Shown here: piece by piece, positions 33,143-40,910 of the stretch
How the letters are laid out: each line of letters opens with the position of its first letter
Position numbering within the stretch: position 1 is the first letter of the stretch
NCBI RefSeq assembly: GCF_018613415.1
Contig: NZ_JAGGQG010000014.1
Location: 124,001-188,000, forward strand
Direction of reading: 5' to 3'
Origin: Bacillus sp. ISL-18
GTDB lineage: Bacteria; Bacillota; Bacilli; Bacillales; Cytobacillaceae
Length of the DNA: 64,000 nt
The notes under the pieces: model-generated
Database searches by the model: none
Seen by the model: the letters and a program-made list of their open reading frames with translations, nothing else
What the model was told of the DNA's origin: nothing
Translations under genes and position numbers: made by a program

Positions 33143-33637
33143 ATGTTAAAAAAATGGATGTCCCTCATGGGTATCATGTTTTTGTTAATCGTTAGCGGCT
33201 GTCAAGGACAAAATGATCGTTCGGCCAATGACCTTCGCCACAATAATCCACAACACACGAACATGTCCAAGATGAACAATGGTGGACCTGATAGTATCAG
33301 TGATCGCCGTAAGAACAAGCAGCATATGGTCGAAGATGATATTACCAACCAAAACCCGAACTTTCTTGATTTAAAACGGACAGGCAGCGGTGGGGAAGCA
33401 GGTGCGACCAATCACGGCAATGATATCAACAAAGCAAAACAAGTCATTGCTTATACGAATGAATTTAGAACGGATTCTGTCTGGATTAACGGCGACCGGA
33501 TGTGGGTAACTGTTTATAAAAAAGGGATGCTGTCTGATCAAGCAAGAAACAAAGCAGAAGCGCGCCTTCACCGGAAACTGGTAAAAGCACTTCCGCGTTA
33601 CAATATTGAAGTCCGCGTCCAGGAAGACCGCAGGTAA
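33143..33637 (+). CDS. Putative sporulation lipoprotein, YhcN/YlaJ-like
   Basis: A 164-residue secreted protein. Residues 1-20 are a lipoprotein signal with lipobox VSGC (Cys20 or so), so it should be anchored outside the membrane. A polar Asn-rich stretch precedes a compact C-terminal domain (AKQVIAYTNEFRTDSVWING, ending LPRYNIEVRVQEDRR). That domain resembles the YhcN/YlaJ spore lipoprotein family, with moderate certainty. ATG 33143 follows GGAGGTG. A CATGATA sequence at 33118 may be a forespore -10, but no -35 fits. Confidence 0.65.
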   Translation: MLKKWMSLMGIMFLLIVSGCQGQNDRSANDLRHNNPQHTNMSKMNNGGPDSISDRRKNKQHMVEDDITNQNPNFLDLKRTGSGGEAGATNHGNDINKAKQVIAYTNEFRTDSVWINGDRMWVTVYKKGMLSDQARNKAEARLHRKLVKALPRYNIEVRVQEDRR

Positions 33638-33667
33638 CATGCTCTGATTTTAGGGCATGTTTTTTTG
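33637..33667 (+). terminator. Terminator after the lipoprotein gene
   Basis: ACATGCTCT (33637-33645) pairs with AGGGCATGT (33652-33660), followed by eight T. Confidence 0.85.
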
Positions 33668-33719
33668 TTCTAAAAAAAGGGCTTGGTCACAGATAAAATA
33701 TTTCTCCCTCAATTTGGTT

Positions 33720-33748
33720 TTGACGGGGGTTTTCACCTATACTATAAT
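33720..33748 (+). promoter_or_regulatory. prfA-prmC promoter (SigA)
   Basis: TTGACG (33720-33725), 17 bp, TATAAT (33743-33748), 37 bp before the prfA start. Confidence 0.75.
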
Positions 33749-33785
33749 TAGAATGTTATGGACTAAAACTCGAGGTGAATGAACT

Positions 33786-34859
33786 GTGTTTGATCGTCTT
33801 CAATCCGTGGAAGATCGCTACGAAAAGTTGAACGAACTTTTAAGCGACCCAGAAATTATTAATGATTCAAAGAAACTTCGCGAATATTCAAAAGAACAAA
33901 GTGATATACAAGAAACAGTACAAACCTACCGCCAATATAAAGAGACTCGTGAGCAACTTCAGGATGCAAAGGCTATGCTTGAAGAGAAGCTTGATGCCGA
34001 AATGCGTGAAATGGTGAAGGAAGAAGTCCATGAGCTTGAGGCTCAAATTGAAGAGCTTGAAGCAAAAATGAAGATTCTCCTTGTTCCAAAGGATCCAAAC
34101 GATGACAAAAACGTTATCTTTGAAATCCGCGGCGCAGCTGGCGGGGAAGAGGCAGCATTGTTTGCCGGTACGCTTTACCGGATGTACAGCCGGTATGCGG
34201 AAGCACAGGGCTGGAAAACAGACTTGATTGATGCCAGCCCAACAGGCCTTGGCGGCTATAAAGAAATCAGTTTTATGATTAATGGTCAAGGTGCTTACTC
34301 TAAATTAAAGTTTGAAAGCGGCGCCCACCGTGTTCAGCGTGTGCCAGAAACAGAATCAGGCGGCCGGATTCATACTTCAACGGCAACGGTTGTATGTTTG
34401 CCAGAGGCGGAAGAATTTGAATATGAAATCCATGATAAAGATATCCGCTTTGATACTTTTGCTTCAAGCGGTGCCGGCGGACAATCCGTTAACACGACGA
34501 TGTCAGCCGTTCGGTTGACACACATACCAACCGGAATCATGGTATCAATCCAGGATGAAAAGTCCCAGCACAAAAACCGGGATAAAGCGATGAAGGTTTT
34601 ACGTGCACGTGTCTATGATAAGTTCCAACAGGAAGCCCAGGCTGAATATGATCAGGTTCGTAAATCGGCAGTTGGAACGGGCGACCGTTCAGAACGAATT
34701 CGCACCTATAACTTCCCGCAGAATCGGGTAACCGATCATCGCATTGGCTTAACCCTTCAAAAGCTTGATCAAATTGTTGAAGGTAAGCTGGATGAAATTA
34801 TTGATGCATTGGTAATGGATGAACAGGCAAAAAGACTAGAAGAGGCATCTAATGAGTAA
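33786..34859 (+). CDS. prfA: Peptide chain release factor 1
   Basis: A 357-residue factor reading UAG and UAA. The codon-recognition PxT motif is PET in RVPETESGGRIHTS near 190. The peptidyl-hydrolysis GGQ lies in SGAGGQSVNTT near 233, its Gln being the target of the PrmC methylase encoded next. The start is GTG (MFDRLQSVEDRY), 7 bases after GAGGTGA, matching the B. subtilis N-terminus. It overlaps prmC by 8 bases. Confidence 0.96.
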   Translation: MFDRLQSVEDRYEKLNELLSDPEIINDSKKLREYSKEQSDIQETVQTYRQYKETREQLQDAKAMLEEKLDAEMREMVKEEVHELEAQIEELEAKMKILLVPKDPNDDKNVIFEIRGAAGGEEAALFAGTLYRMYSRYAEAQGWKTDLIDASPTGLGGYKEISFMINGQGAYSKLKFESGAHRVQRVPETESGGRIHTSTATVVCLPEAEEFEYEIHDKDIRFDTFASSGAGGQSVNTTMSAVRLTHIPTGIMVSIQDEKSQHKNRDKAMKVLRARVYDKFQQEAQAEYDQVRKSAVGTGDRSERIRTYNFPQNRVTDHRIGLTLQKLDQIVEGKLDEIIDALVMDEQAKRLEEASNE

Positions 34860-35808
34860 AAAAGTATTTGAGGCCCTAAAATGGGCTTCTTCTTTTTTAG
34901 TTGAATCGGGTCGTAATGAAAATGCCGGCGAACTTTTGCTTCGGCATTTTACTGGAATGTCACGGGCGCAGTTGTTTGCCAGTATGCGTGAGGATTTAGA
35001 GCCGAGTGTTTGGGAGGCGTTTGAAGGGGCTGTGCGGGCACATGTTGAAGAAGGTGTCCCGGTCCAATACTTGATCGGTTCTGAAGAGTTTTATGGCCGG
35101 ACCTTTGTGGTGAATGAAGAAGTTCTCATCCCGCGCCCGGAAACAGAAGAACTCGTCTACGGGACACTTCAGCGCATGAAGAAGATCTTCACCAGCCACC
35201 AGGAAATCCGTTTAGCTGACATCGGCACAGGCAGCGGCGGCATCGCCATCAGCTTGGAATTAGAATACCAACCGCTGACAGTGGAAAAGGTGACAGGCAC
35301 CAATAATACTGCGGAGATGGTAGGAACGGTGACAGGCACCGATAACACTGTGAAGCAGGTGTTAAGGGTGACAGGCACTGATATTGCGGAGGGGTCGCTT
35401 GCGGTGGCGCGGGAGAATGCGGCTCGGCTTGGGGCGGATGTCCGCTTTGTGCAGGGTGATTTGCTCGGGCCGTTTATTGAGAATGGCGAGAAACTGGATG
35501 TGGTGGTGTCAAATCCTCCTTATATTCCGGTTGCTGACAGGGAAACGATGTCTGAAGTGGTGACGGAGCATGAGCCGCATCGTGCCTTGTTTGCGGGCGA
35601 TGATGGCCTCGACTTCTACCGCCGTTTTATGACGGAATTGCCACTGGTCCTAGCGCCAACGGCCCTTGTCTGTTTTGAAATCGGCATGGGGCAGGGTGAA
35701 GCGGTAGCGGAACTGTTCCGAACAACCTTTCCAAAGGTTAAGGTCGAAATTGTTAATGATATTAATGGCAGGGATCGGATGGTTTTTGCCGAAATTAAAG
35801 AGTGTTAA
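34852..35808 (+). CDS. prmC: Release factor glutamine methyltransferase with in-frame repeat insertion
   Basis: A 318-residue SAM-dependent enzyme methylating the GGQ glutamine of RF1/RF2. The helical N-domain ends with RPETEELV near 95; the Rossmann domain has DIGTGSGGIA (123-132) and catalytic NPPY (221-224). Between them, at 147-176, sequence VTGT recurs at 147, 160 and 173: 13-residue tandem units encoded by GGTGACAGGCACC repeats. The usual family length is about 288, so about 26 residues are extra. The third unit (VTGTDIAEGSL) looks like the native strand with its acidic SAM-ribose residue (D177), so the enzyme is probably active with an enlarged loop. Confidence 0.93.
   Translation: MSKKVFEALKWASSFLVESGRNENAGELLLRHFTGMSRAQLFASMREDLEPSVWEAFEGAVRAHVEEGVPVQYLIGSEEFYGRTFVVNEEVLIPRPETEELVYGTLQRMKKIFTSHQEIRLADIGTGSGGIAISLELEYQPLTVEKVTGTNNTAEMVGTVTGTDNTVKQVLRVTGTDIAEGSLAVARENAARLGADVRFVQGDLLGPFIENGEKLDVVVSNPPYIPVADRETMSEVVTEHEPHRALFAGDDGLDFYRRFMTELPLVLAPTALVCFEIGMGQGEAVAELFRTTFPKVKVEIVNDINGRDRMVFAEIKEC
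35289..35379 (+). repeat. Three GGTGACAGGCAC(C/T) elements inside prmC, 39-bp period
   Basis: Cores lie at 35289-35301, 35328-35340 and 35367-35379, each exactly 39 bp (13 codons) apart and all in frame. Units 1 and 2 agree at 17 of 26 spacer positions. The flank GATAACACTG resembles flanks of intergenic copies. Confidence 0.92.
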
Positions 35809-35836
35809 GCCGTAATTGGTTTAACACTCTTTTTTC
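35799..35836 (+). terminator. prmC terminator
   Basis: AGAGTGTTAA (35799-35808) pairs perfectly with TTAACACTCT (35821-35830), with a T-run. The left arm is the end of the coding sequence including the stop codon. Confidence 0.88.
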
Positions 35837-36127
35837 GTTAACCAGGAAATTATAATTACATACCTTGTGGAGAACAGTTTCGTGAAATTCATATACTACG
35901 TGCTATTGGACAAGTTCGTGAGGTAGGAAATGGATTTTGTCCAATAGGGTATTTCTATTGGACAGATTGGTGAGGTTGGAAATTAGTTTTGTCCAATAGA
36001 CCACTCCTATCAGGAAGACAGATTTTTGCCAGCGAAAAATTTAATAGAGTTTTTCAAATTTACTAGTTTAAGATTCTTCATCTTTGTCCAAAATGAAACT
36101 ATCGAAGGGCAAAGGGGTTGTGCTAAG
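35837..36127. repeat. prmC-spoIIR spacer with two 52-bp-spaced palindromic units
   Basis: Two 45-bp units at 35903-35947 and 35955-35999 are 52 bp apart. Each is bounded by CTATTGGAC and its exact complement GTCCAATAG, with a similar centre (TGAGGT-GGAAAT-TTTT). After them, GTTTA (36066-36070), 15 bp, GTCCAAAATG (36086-36095) weakly fits a SigF promoter for spoIIR. No gene is seen. Confidence 0.75.
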
Positions 36128-37060
36128 GTGAGAGGAAAACTAATCGTTTGGGGATACTTAGTCATTTTATCATTGGGAACAATGTTGAATTTATATATGC
36201 CAAAGACCGAGGCAGCATCAAAGGAATCAATTGTCATCCCGGGGGAAGCCATCCGCTTAAGGATTTTGGCAAACAGTGATTTTGAACAAGACCAAGCAAT
36301 CAAACGCAAAGTGCGCGATGCTGTAAATGCACAAATTACACTGTGGGTACAGGATTTAACGTCGATGAACGAAGCAAAGAAGGTCATTAATAACAAGCTT
36401 CCTGAAATCCAAACCATTGCCGAAAAAGTAGTTCATGATCAAGGATCCAACCAATCAGTGAAGGTTGAGTTTGGAAAAGTTCAGTTTCCTACCAAATTAT
36501 ATGGTCAGTACTTATATCCAGCTGGCGAATATCAAGCAATCCTGATTACATTAGGCAAAGGCGAAGGCGCAAACTGGTGGTGCGTTTTATACCCGCCGTT
36601 ATGCTTCCTTGATTTTTCAAATGGTGTCGCAGTGAGCGATGGCTTTGAGGAAAAACACGTAGCAAAAGCAGAAACCGTCAGTGAAAAAGAACAGCAAAAT
36701 GAAAGTCAAACAGAAGAGGCAGTAACACCTGCGCCTGTACCAGTGGAAGAAAAACAACAAGCGGAAAGCATCGTAAGCGAACCGGTAGAAGAACCATCTG
36801 AGCCTGTAAAAGAAGTAGAACAGCCCGTAAAAAAAGTGATTCAAGCGCCCGAAAAATCTGTAGAAGAAATGAAGAAACCAGCTGTGGAGGAAGTTAACGC
36901 TGAAAACTTGGATAAAGACGTACAAATTAAGCCAGTTGAAGAAGTAAAAAAGGCGAAGAAGAAAGTAAAGAGAGAAGCCCCTGTCTATACCGCTAAGGAC
37001 GAAGAACCAGTAAAGGTTAAGTTTTTCGTGGTAGAAATGTGGGAGAAAATGTTTAACTAA
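36128..37060 (+). CDS. spoIIR: Stage II sporulation signalling protein SpoIIR, with long charged tail
   Basis: A 310-residue secreted protein. A signal-like hydrophobic segment (about 5-24) precedes the conserved SpoIIR domain (IRLRILANSDFEQDQAIKRK; GANWWCVLYPPLCFLD near 170). Made in the forespore under SigF, SpoIIR activates the SpoIIGA protease that matures SigE in the mother cell. B. subtilis SpoIIR has about 224 residues; here residues about 190-300 add a low-complexity tail rich in Glu, Lys, Pro and Val (PVEE, PVKE, PVKK), probably disordered in the intermembrane space. The GTG start at 36128 is preceded by AAAGGGG at long spacing. Confidence 0.92.
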   Translation: MRGKLIVWGYLVILSLGTMLNLYMPKTEAASKESIVIPGEAIRLRILANSDFEQDQAIKRKVRDAVNAQITLWVQDLTSMNEAKKVINNKLPEIQTIAEKVVHDQGSNQSVKVEFGKVQFPTKLYGQYLYPAGEYQAILITLGKGEGANWWCVLYPPLCFLDFSNGVAVSDGFEEKHVAKAETVSEKEQQNESQTEEAVTPAPVPVEEKQQAESIVSEPVEEPSEPVKEVEQPVKKVIQAPEKSVEEMKKPAVEEVNAENLDKDVQIKPVEEVKKAKKKVKREAPVYTAKDEEPVKVKFFVVEMWEKMFN

Positions 37061-37089
37061 AACTAGTCCAGCGCCGGACTAGTTTTTTT
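37061..37089 (+). terminator. spoIIR terminator
   Basis: AACTAGTCC (37061-37069) pairs perfectly with GGACTAGTT (37076-37084), then TTTTT. Confidence 0.88.
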
Positions 37090-37171
37090 GATGAAATCGC
37101 TCATCCTGCTGTTCTATTATCTCTAGTTTTTCATAGTAATAGAGTAGAATCTTTTAAACGAGGTGGATGGG

Positions 37172-37618
37172 ATGCAGGCAATAATTCGCAAGGCTAATCA
37201 AAAGGATTTGGGAAGTTTACAGGCGTTTTTGGCAAGAGCTAATCTTGGGACTGATGGACTAACCGCAGAAACCATAGACTATTTTCTCCTGCTAGAAAAC
37301 GAAGATGGCACAATCCGTGGTTCGCTCGGCATGGAGGCGTTTGAGGAGCATGGGATGCTGCGCTCACTGGTGGTTTCTCCAGGACAAGCGGATAAAGAAA
37401 TTTTTATGCTTTTTGAGCAAATGGTCAAATTAGCGAAAGAAAAAGGGATGAAAAGCTTGTTTTTGGCAACTAATAAAAGTGTGGCTTTGCCATTTTTTGA
37501 ATTGATGGGCTTTCAAAAAATCGAGCGAGAAGCGTTACCCACAGAATTTTCTACCTCTGAGCACATTCGACACGTTTTAAATGTGGATAACTCATTATTT
37601 TTAAAATTTTCACTATAA
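37172..37618 (+). CDS. ywlB: GNAT family N-acetyltransferase YwlB
   Basis: A 148-residue acetyltransferase-fold protein. It starts MQAIIRKANQKDLGSLQAFL, has the beta-4 region LRSLVVSPGQ and C-terminal LPFFELMGFQKIER typical of GNAT enzymes. B. subtilis YwlB occupies the same locus; substrate unknown. ATG 37172 is chosen because GAGGTGG lies 6 bases before it; GTG 37163 overlaps it. A perfect DnaA box (37582-37590) lies in its last codons. Confidence 0.85.
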   Translation: MQAIIRKANQKDLGSLQAFLARANLGTDGLTAETIDYFLLLENEDGTIRGSLGMEAFEEHGMLRSLVVSPGQADKEIFMLFEQMVKLAKEKGMKSLFLATNKSVALPFFELMGFQKIEREALPTEFSTSEHIRHVLNVDNSLFLKFSL

Positions 37619-37862
37619 TTGTGGATTAATCCACAAAGTTATCCACTTTTTCCTCAAAGTTATACACAATTTGTGGATAAAACTTGTATTTATACCCACC
37701 TTCTTTTATACTTTCAAACGTACAAGGTGAAAAGATAGGAGTTTTTCCGCGTAAATTCGCCAAAATTCGATAAAAGTTTTGTCATCAATAAAGGTGGATA
37801 ACTATGAACACAAACATCTGGATAGTGGATAAATATGTGGATAATCTAGAGAATAATCCACA
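37582..37862. promoter_or_regulatory. DnaA-box cluster across ywlB-ywlC
   Basis: Perfect TTATNCACA boxes (either strand) lie at 37582-37590, 37660-37668, 37672-37680 and 37836-37844. One-mismatch boxes lie at 37620-37628, 37627-37635, 37639-37647, 37690-37698, 37793-37801, 37824-37832 and 37854-37862. TTGTGGATTAATCCACAA (37619-37636) is a perfect palindrome of two facing boxes. In B. subtilis the ywlC upstream region is a known chromosomal DnaA-binding site; the same job is inferred here. Confidence 0.88.
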
Positions 37863-38847
37863 GGTTGTGGATGCAGCCAATTTTTTAAGAAAAAATGAAG
37901 TGGTCGCCCTGCCAACAGAGACCGTTTACGGGCTTGGCGGTAATGCTGAAAGTGATGAAGCAGTGGCCAAAATCTTTGCAGCGAAAGGACGCCCTAGTGA
38001 TAATCCATTAATCATTCACATTGCCGACCGCAACCAGCTTAGTAGATTTGTAACGGAGGTTCCTCAAACGGCCGCAAAATTAATGGATGCCTTTTGGCCG
38101 GGGCCGCTGACGATTATTTTTAAAAAGAAAGATGGCATTTTGTCAGAAGTGGCGACAGCCGGACTTGCTACCGTGGCGGTAAGGATGCCGGACCATCCGG
38201 TTGCGCTGGCATTGTTGAAAACCTGTGGACTTCCGATTGCCGCTCCAAGTGCGAACAGCTCTGGAAAGCCGAGTCCAACGAAAGCGGAGCATGTGCTGGA
38301 TGATTTAAATGGAAAAATTGCCGGCGTATTGGATGGCGGCGCGACAGGAGTTGGCGTTGAATCAACCGTCGTTGATTGCACAGAGGGGATTCCAGTCATC
38401 TTAAGGCCCGGCGGCGTGACGATGGAGCAGCTTGAAGCGGTTGTTGGGGAAGTCCGTGAAGATGCGGCCTTAAAGGATCAGTCTGCACGTCCAAAGGCAC
38501 CAGGGATGAAATACCGCCACTACGCACCAAATGCCCCGCTTTATATGGTGTCAGGCACCAAAGAATTTCTGCAAACATTAGTGTTGGAAAAGCAGCAGGA
38601 AGGACTTCGGGTGGGTGTGTTGACAACCGAAGAAAATTACCGCTTTTACAAGGCGGATGTTATTCTTTCATGTGGCAGGCGGGCTGAGCTGGAAACGGTC
38701 GCGGCCGCTTTATATGACACACTAAGAAGTTTTAATCAAGACAATGTTGATATCATTTTTAGTGAAATTTTCCCGAATGAAGGCGTCGGACATGCCATCA
38801 TGAACCGTCTGCAAAAAGCAGCCGGCCATAAGCTTATCACCCAATAG
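37804..38847 (+). CDS. ywlC: L-threonylcarbamoyladenylate synthase (Sua5/TsaC family) YwlC
   Basis: A 347-residue Sua5-type enzyme forming threonylcarbamoyl-AMP for the t6A tRNA modification. The YrdC domain contains ALPTETVYGLGGNA near 37, KGRPSDNPLI near 61 and PSANSSGKPSPT near 150; the Sua5 C-domain follows (PGMKYRHYAPNAPL near 235). The first 25 codons (VDK, VDN, NNPQVVD) are written with GTGGATAA and TAATCCACA DnaA boxes. At 38547-38559 the codons for MVSGT contain GGTGTCAGGCACC, identical to the dispersed repeat, without changing length. Confidence 0.95.
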   Translation: MNTNIWIVDKYVDNLENNPQVVDAANFLRKNEVVALPTETVYGLGGNAESDEAVAKIFAAKGRPSDNPLIIHIADRNQLSRFVTEVPQTAAKLMDAFWPGPLTIIFKKKDGILSEVATAGLATVAVRMPDHPVALALLKTCGLPIAAPSANSSGKPSPTKAEHVLDDLNGKIAGVLDGGATGVGVESTVVDCTEGIPVILRPGGVTMEQLEAVVGEVREDAALKDQSARPKAPGMKYRHYAPNAPLYMVSGTKEFLQTLVLEKQQEGLRVGVLTTEENYRFYKADVILSCGRRAELETVAAALYDTLRSFNQDNVDIIFSEIFPNEGVGHAIMNRLQKAAGHKLITQ

Positions 38848-38885
38848 CACCACTGTCTCCTTTAGGGAGGCATTGGTGCTTTTCT
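38846..38885 (+). terminator. ywlC terminator
   Basis: AGCACCA (38846-38852) pairs with TGGTGCT (38874-38880), inner CTCC/GGAG, then TTTTCTT. Confidence 0.75.
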
Positions 38886-38947
38886 TACTTCTAAACTCCC
38901 TTGGACGTGCATAGGCTAGGATAGTTAGTCCAAGGGGGCGAAGATCA

Positions 38948-39505
38948 ATGTCAGAAATGTTTGGCGAACTCATTACACTATTATTAATGGCATTTGCGCT
39001 TGGGATGGATGCCTTCTCGGTTGGGCTTGGCATGGGAATGTACAAACTGCGGCTGAGGAAAATTTTTAATATCGGCCTGACCATCGGCTTATTCCATGTA
39101 TGGATGCCGCTTTTAGGCCTATTAGCTGGAAAATTTCTATCTGAAAAATTCGGCACCTTTGCGACGCTTATCGGCGGGCTGCTCCTCATGGTCCTAGGGG
39201 TGCAGATGATTTGGTCGACAATGAAAAAAGAAGAAGCAAAGGTCATTTCACCAGTAGGCTTCGGCTTACTGTTATTTGCCTTAAGTGTAAGTCTTGATAG
39301 TTTTTCCGTTGGGTTGACCTTAGGGATTTACGGAGCGAAAACCTTTATGGTTCTTTTATGCTTTGGTATTGTGGCCACAGTGCAAACATGGGCGGGGCTT
39401 TTGCTCGGCAGAAAAGTCCAGGGCTGGCTCGGAACGTACAGCGAGGCCTTAGGGGGAACGATCCTGCTTGCGTTTGGAATAAAGCTGCTTACGCAATTTT
39501 GGTAA
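38948..39505 (+). CDS. mntP: Manganese efflux pump MntP (YwlD)
   Basis: A 185-residue membrane protein with six hydrophobic segments in two homologous halves, each with a conserved Asp motif: ALGMDAFSVGLGMG near 15-28 and SVSLDSFSVGLTLG near 115-130. This is the MntP/YebN manganese exporter family. ATG follows AAGGGGGCGAAG. No yybP-ykoY manganese riboswitch is recognisable in the 100 bp before it. Confidence 0.9.
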   Translation: MSEMFGELITLLLMAFALGMDAFSVGLGMGMYKLRLRKIFNIGLTIGLFHVWMPLLGLLAGKFLSEKFGTFATLIGGLLLMVLGVQMIWSTMKKEEAKVISPVGFGLLLFALSVSLDSFSVGLTLGIYGAKTFMVLLCFGIVATVQTWAGLLLGRKVQGWLGTYSEALGGTILLAFGIKLLTQFW

Positions 39506-39743
39506 AATGAAACTAGGAATCTTTCAAAAAACCACCCAAATTTGCTAGAATGAAGTTATCTAATCGCCTGGTTTTTAAAAAAATACCAAGGTTCGTTACA
39601 TAAACCACATAACGACGATTCGTCGCCTTGTTAGTGGTACAGCCTTTTTTCGAAAATGATTCGGGAGAAGGTCTTTTTTTAAAAAGAATTGGTTCAATTA
39701 ACCAATTCTGGGGTAAAATTTTTAAGGGAAGGTGGCTAGTAAA
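39506..39743. other. mntP-ywlE spacer with inverted repeats
   Basis: ACCAC/GTGGT enclosing CGACGA-T-TCGTCG (about 39605-39640) and followed by CCTTTTTT may end mntP. GAATTGGTT (39686-39694) and AACCAATTC (39700-39708) form a perfect 9-bp inverted repeat 36 bp before ywlE; this may be an operator or leader hairpin. No gene is seen. Confidence 0.4.
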
Positions 39744-40184
39744 ATGCGGCGTATTTTGTTTGTTTGCACAGGAAATACATGCAGGAGTCCAATGGCAGAA
39801 GCGATTTTAAAAAATAAAAAGCTTACCGATGTGGAGGTAAAGTCGGCAGGGATTTATGCGGCAAACGGCAGTGAAGCATCCACTCATGCGAAGCAGGTGC
39901 TCGATGACAATCAGGTTCCGCATAATCATCGCTCACATCTGTTAACAGCGGAGGCCGTTGACTGGGCAGATCTCATTTTAACGATGACGAGCTCTCATAA
40001 ATTTGCGATTCAACAGCAGTTTCCTCAGGCGGTAATGAAGGTGTTCTCGTTGAAGGAGTATACAGGTGAAACTGGCAGCCAGGATGTTAGTGACCCGTAC
40101 GGCGGCAGTCTCGCAGTCTATGAGGAGACCTATCAGGAATTAGAAAAATTAATTGATAAAGCGATAGAAAAATTTAAAGCATAG
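39744..40184 (+). CDS. ywlE: Protein arginine phosphatase YwlE
   Basis: A 146-residue phosphatase of the low-molecular-weight tyrosine phosphatase fold. The P-loop CTGNTCRS puts the nucleophile at Cys8 and Arg at 14; the general acid Asp is in SDPYGGSL near 118. Thr in CTGNT is the residue known to favour phosphoarginine over phosphotyrosine. It reverses McsB arginine phosphorylation. ATG 39744 (MRRILFVC) follows GGGAAGG; GTG 39732 overlaps that site. Confidence 0.93.
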   Translation: MRRILFVCTGNTCRSPMAEAILKNKKLTDVEVKSAGIYAANGSEASTHAKQVLDDNQVPHNHRSHLLTAEAVDWADLILTMTSSHKFAIQQQFPQAVMKVFSLKEYTGETGSQDVSDPYGGSLAVYEETYQELEKLIDKAIEKFKA

Positions 40185-40240
40185 TGGTTTTGCGAATGGC
40201 GGAAAGACTTTTTGAAAAAACTATCCATTAAATAGAAAAG

Positions 40241-40279
40241 ATAGAGCTCTCTTAATGAAATAAGAGGGCTATTGTTTTT
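40241..40279 (+). terminator. Terminator-like hairpin after ywlE
   Basis: ATAGAGCTCTCTTA pairs with TAAGAGGGCTAT with small bulges, followed by TGTTTTT. Confidence 0.6.
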
Positions 40280-40438
40280 GCCTCAAATAACTGAACCGGG
40301 AAAGGTTTCTGCTTTAAATTTTTGAGTGGGTGTGTCAAAATGAAAACAGATTATTCTAAGAGTTGCTGCAGAAGATTTACGCGTCTGTTTGTAACGGCAG
40401 TTTTTTGAATTTTGGGAAATGGAACAGGAGGATTTTTT

Positions 40439-40885
40439 ATGAAGGTGGCATTAGCGTCAGACCATGGCGGCGTCAATATACGTAAGGAAATCGCCAAATT
40501 ACTGGAAGAATTAAAGATTGACTACGTAGATTTTGGCTGTGATTGTGAAACATCCGTGGATTTTCCGGATTATGCACTGCCTGTGGCTGAAAAGGTAGCT
40601 AGCGGCGAATTTGACCGCGGTATTTTGATTTGTGGAACAGGGATTGGGATGAGCATTGCCGCCAATAAGGTAAAAGGCATCCGCTGTGCCCTTGTTCATG
40701 ATACCTTCAGTGCCCGCGCAACGCGTGCACATAATGATACGAATATGCTCGCAATGGGCGAGCGCGTCATTGGCCCAGGATTGGCCCGCGATATCGCTGA
40801 GATTTGGCTGACGGAAGGGTTCGAAGGCGGCCGTCATGCAAACCGGATTGGGAAGATTACCGAGTACGAGAAAACGCACCTTTAA
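40439..40885 (+). CDS. rpiB: Ribose-5-phosphate isomerase B
   Basis: A 148-residue isomerase of the LacAB_rpiB family interconverting ribose 5-phosphate and ribulose 5-phosphate. Cys65 in ICGTGIGMS is the catalytic base; SDHGG near 7-11 and RAHNDTNML near 99 bind the phosphate. Corresponds to B. subtilis YwlF. ATG 40439 follows AGGAGG. ywlG starts 25 bp later on the same strand. Confidence 0.94.
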   Translation: MKVALASDHGGVNIRKEIAKLLEELKIDYVDFGCDCETSVDFPDYALPVAEKVASGEFDRGILICGTGIGMSIAANKVKGIRCALVHDTFSARATRAHNDTNMLAMGERVIGPGLARDIAEIWLTEGFEGGRHANRIGKITEYEKTHL

Positions 40886-40910
40886 GCAAGACGGAAAGAA
40901 GGGTATGGTA

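Noticed and set aside
36617..36925. 102-codon Phe/Tyr-rich frame opposite spoIIR
   Set aside because: It is the complement of the Glu/Lys-rich tail codons; its apparent membrane character is an artefact.
40340..40408. 22-codon frame before rpiB (MKTDYSKSCCRRFTRLFVTAVF)
   Set aside because: There is no proper ribosome site and no known leader peptide of this kind; chance is likelier.
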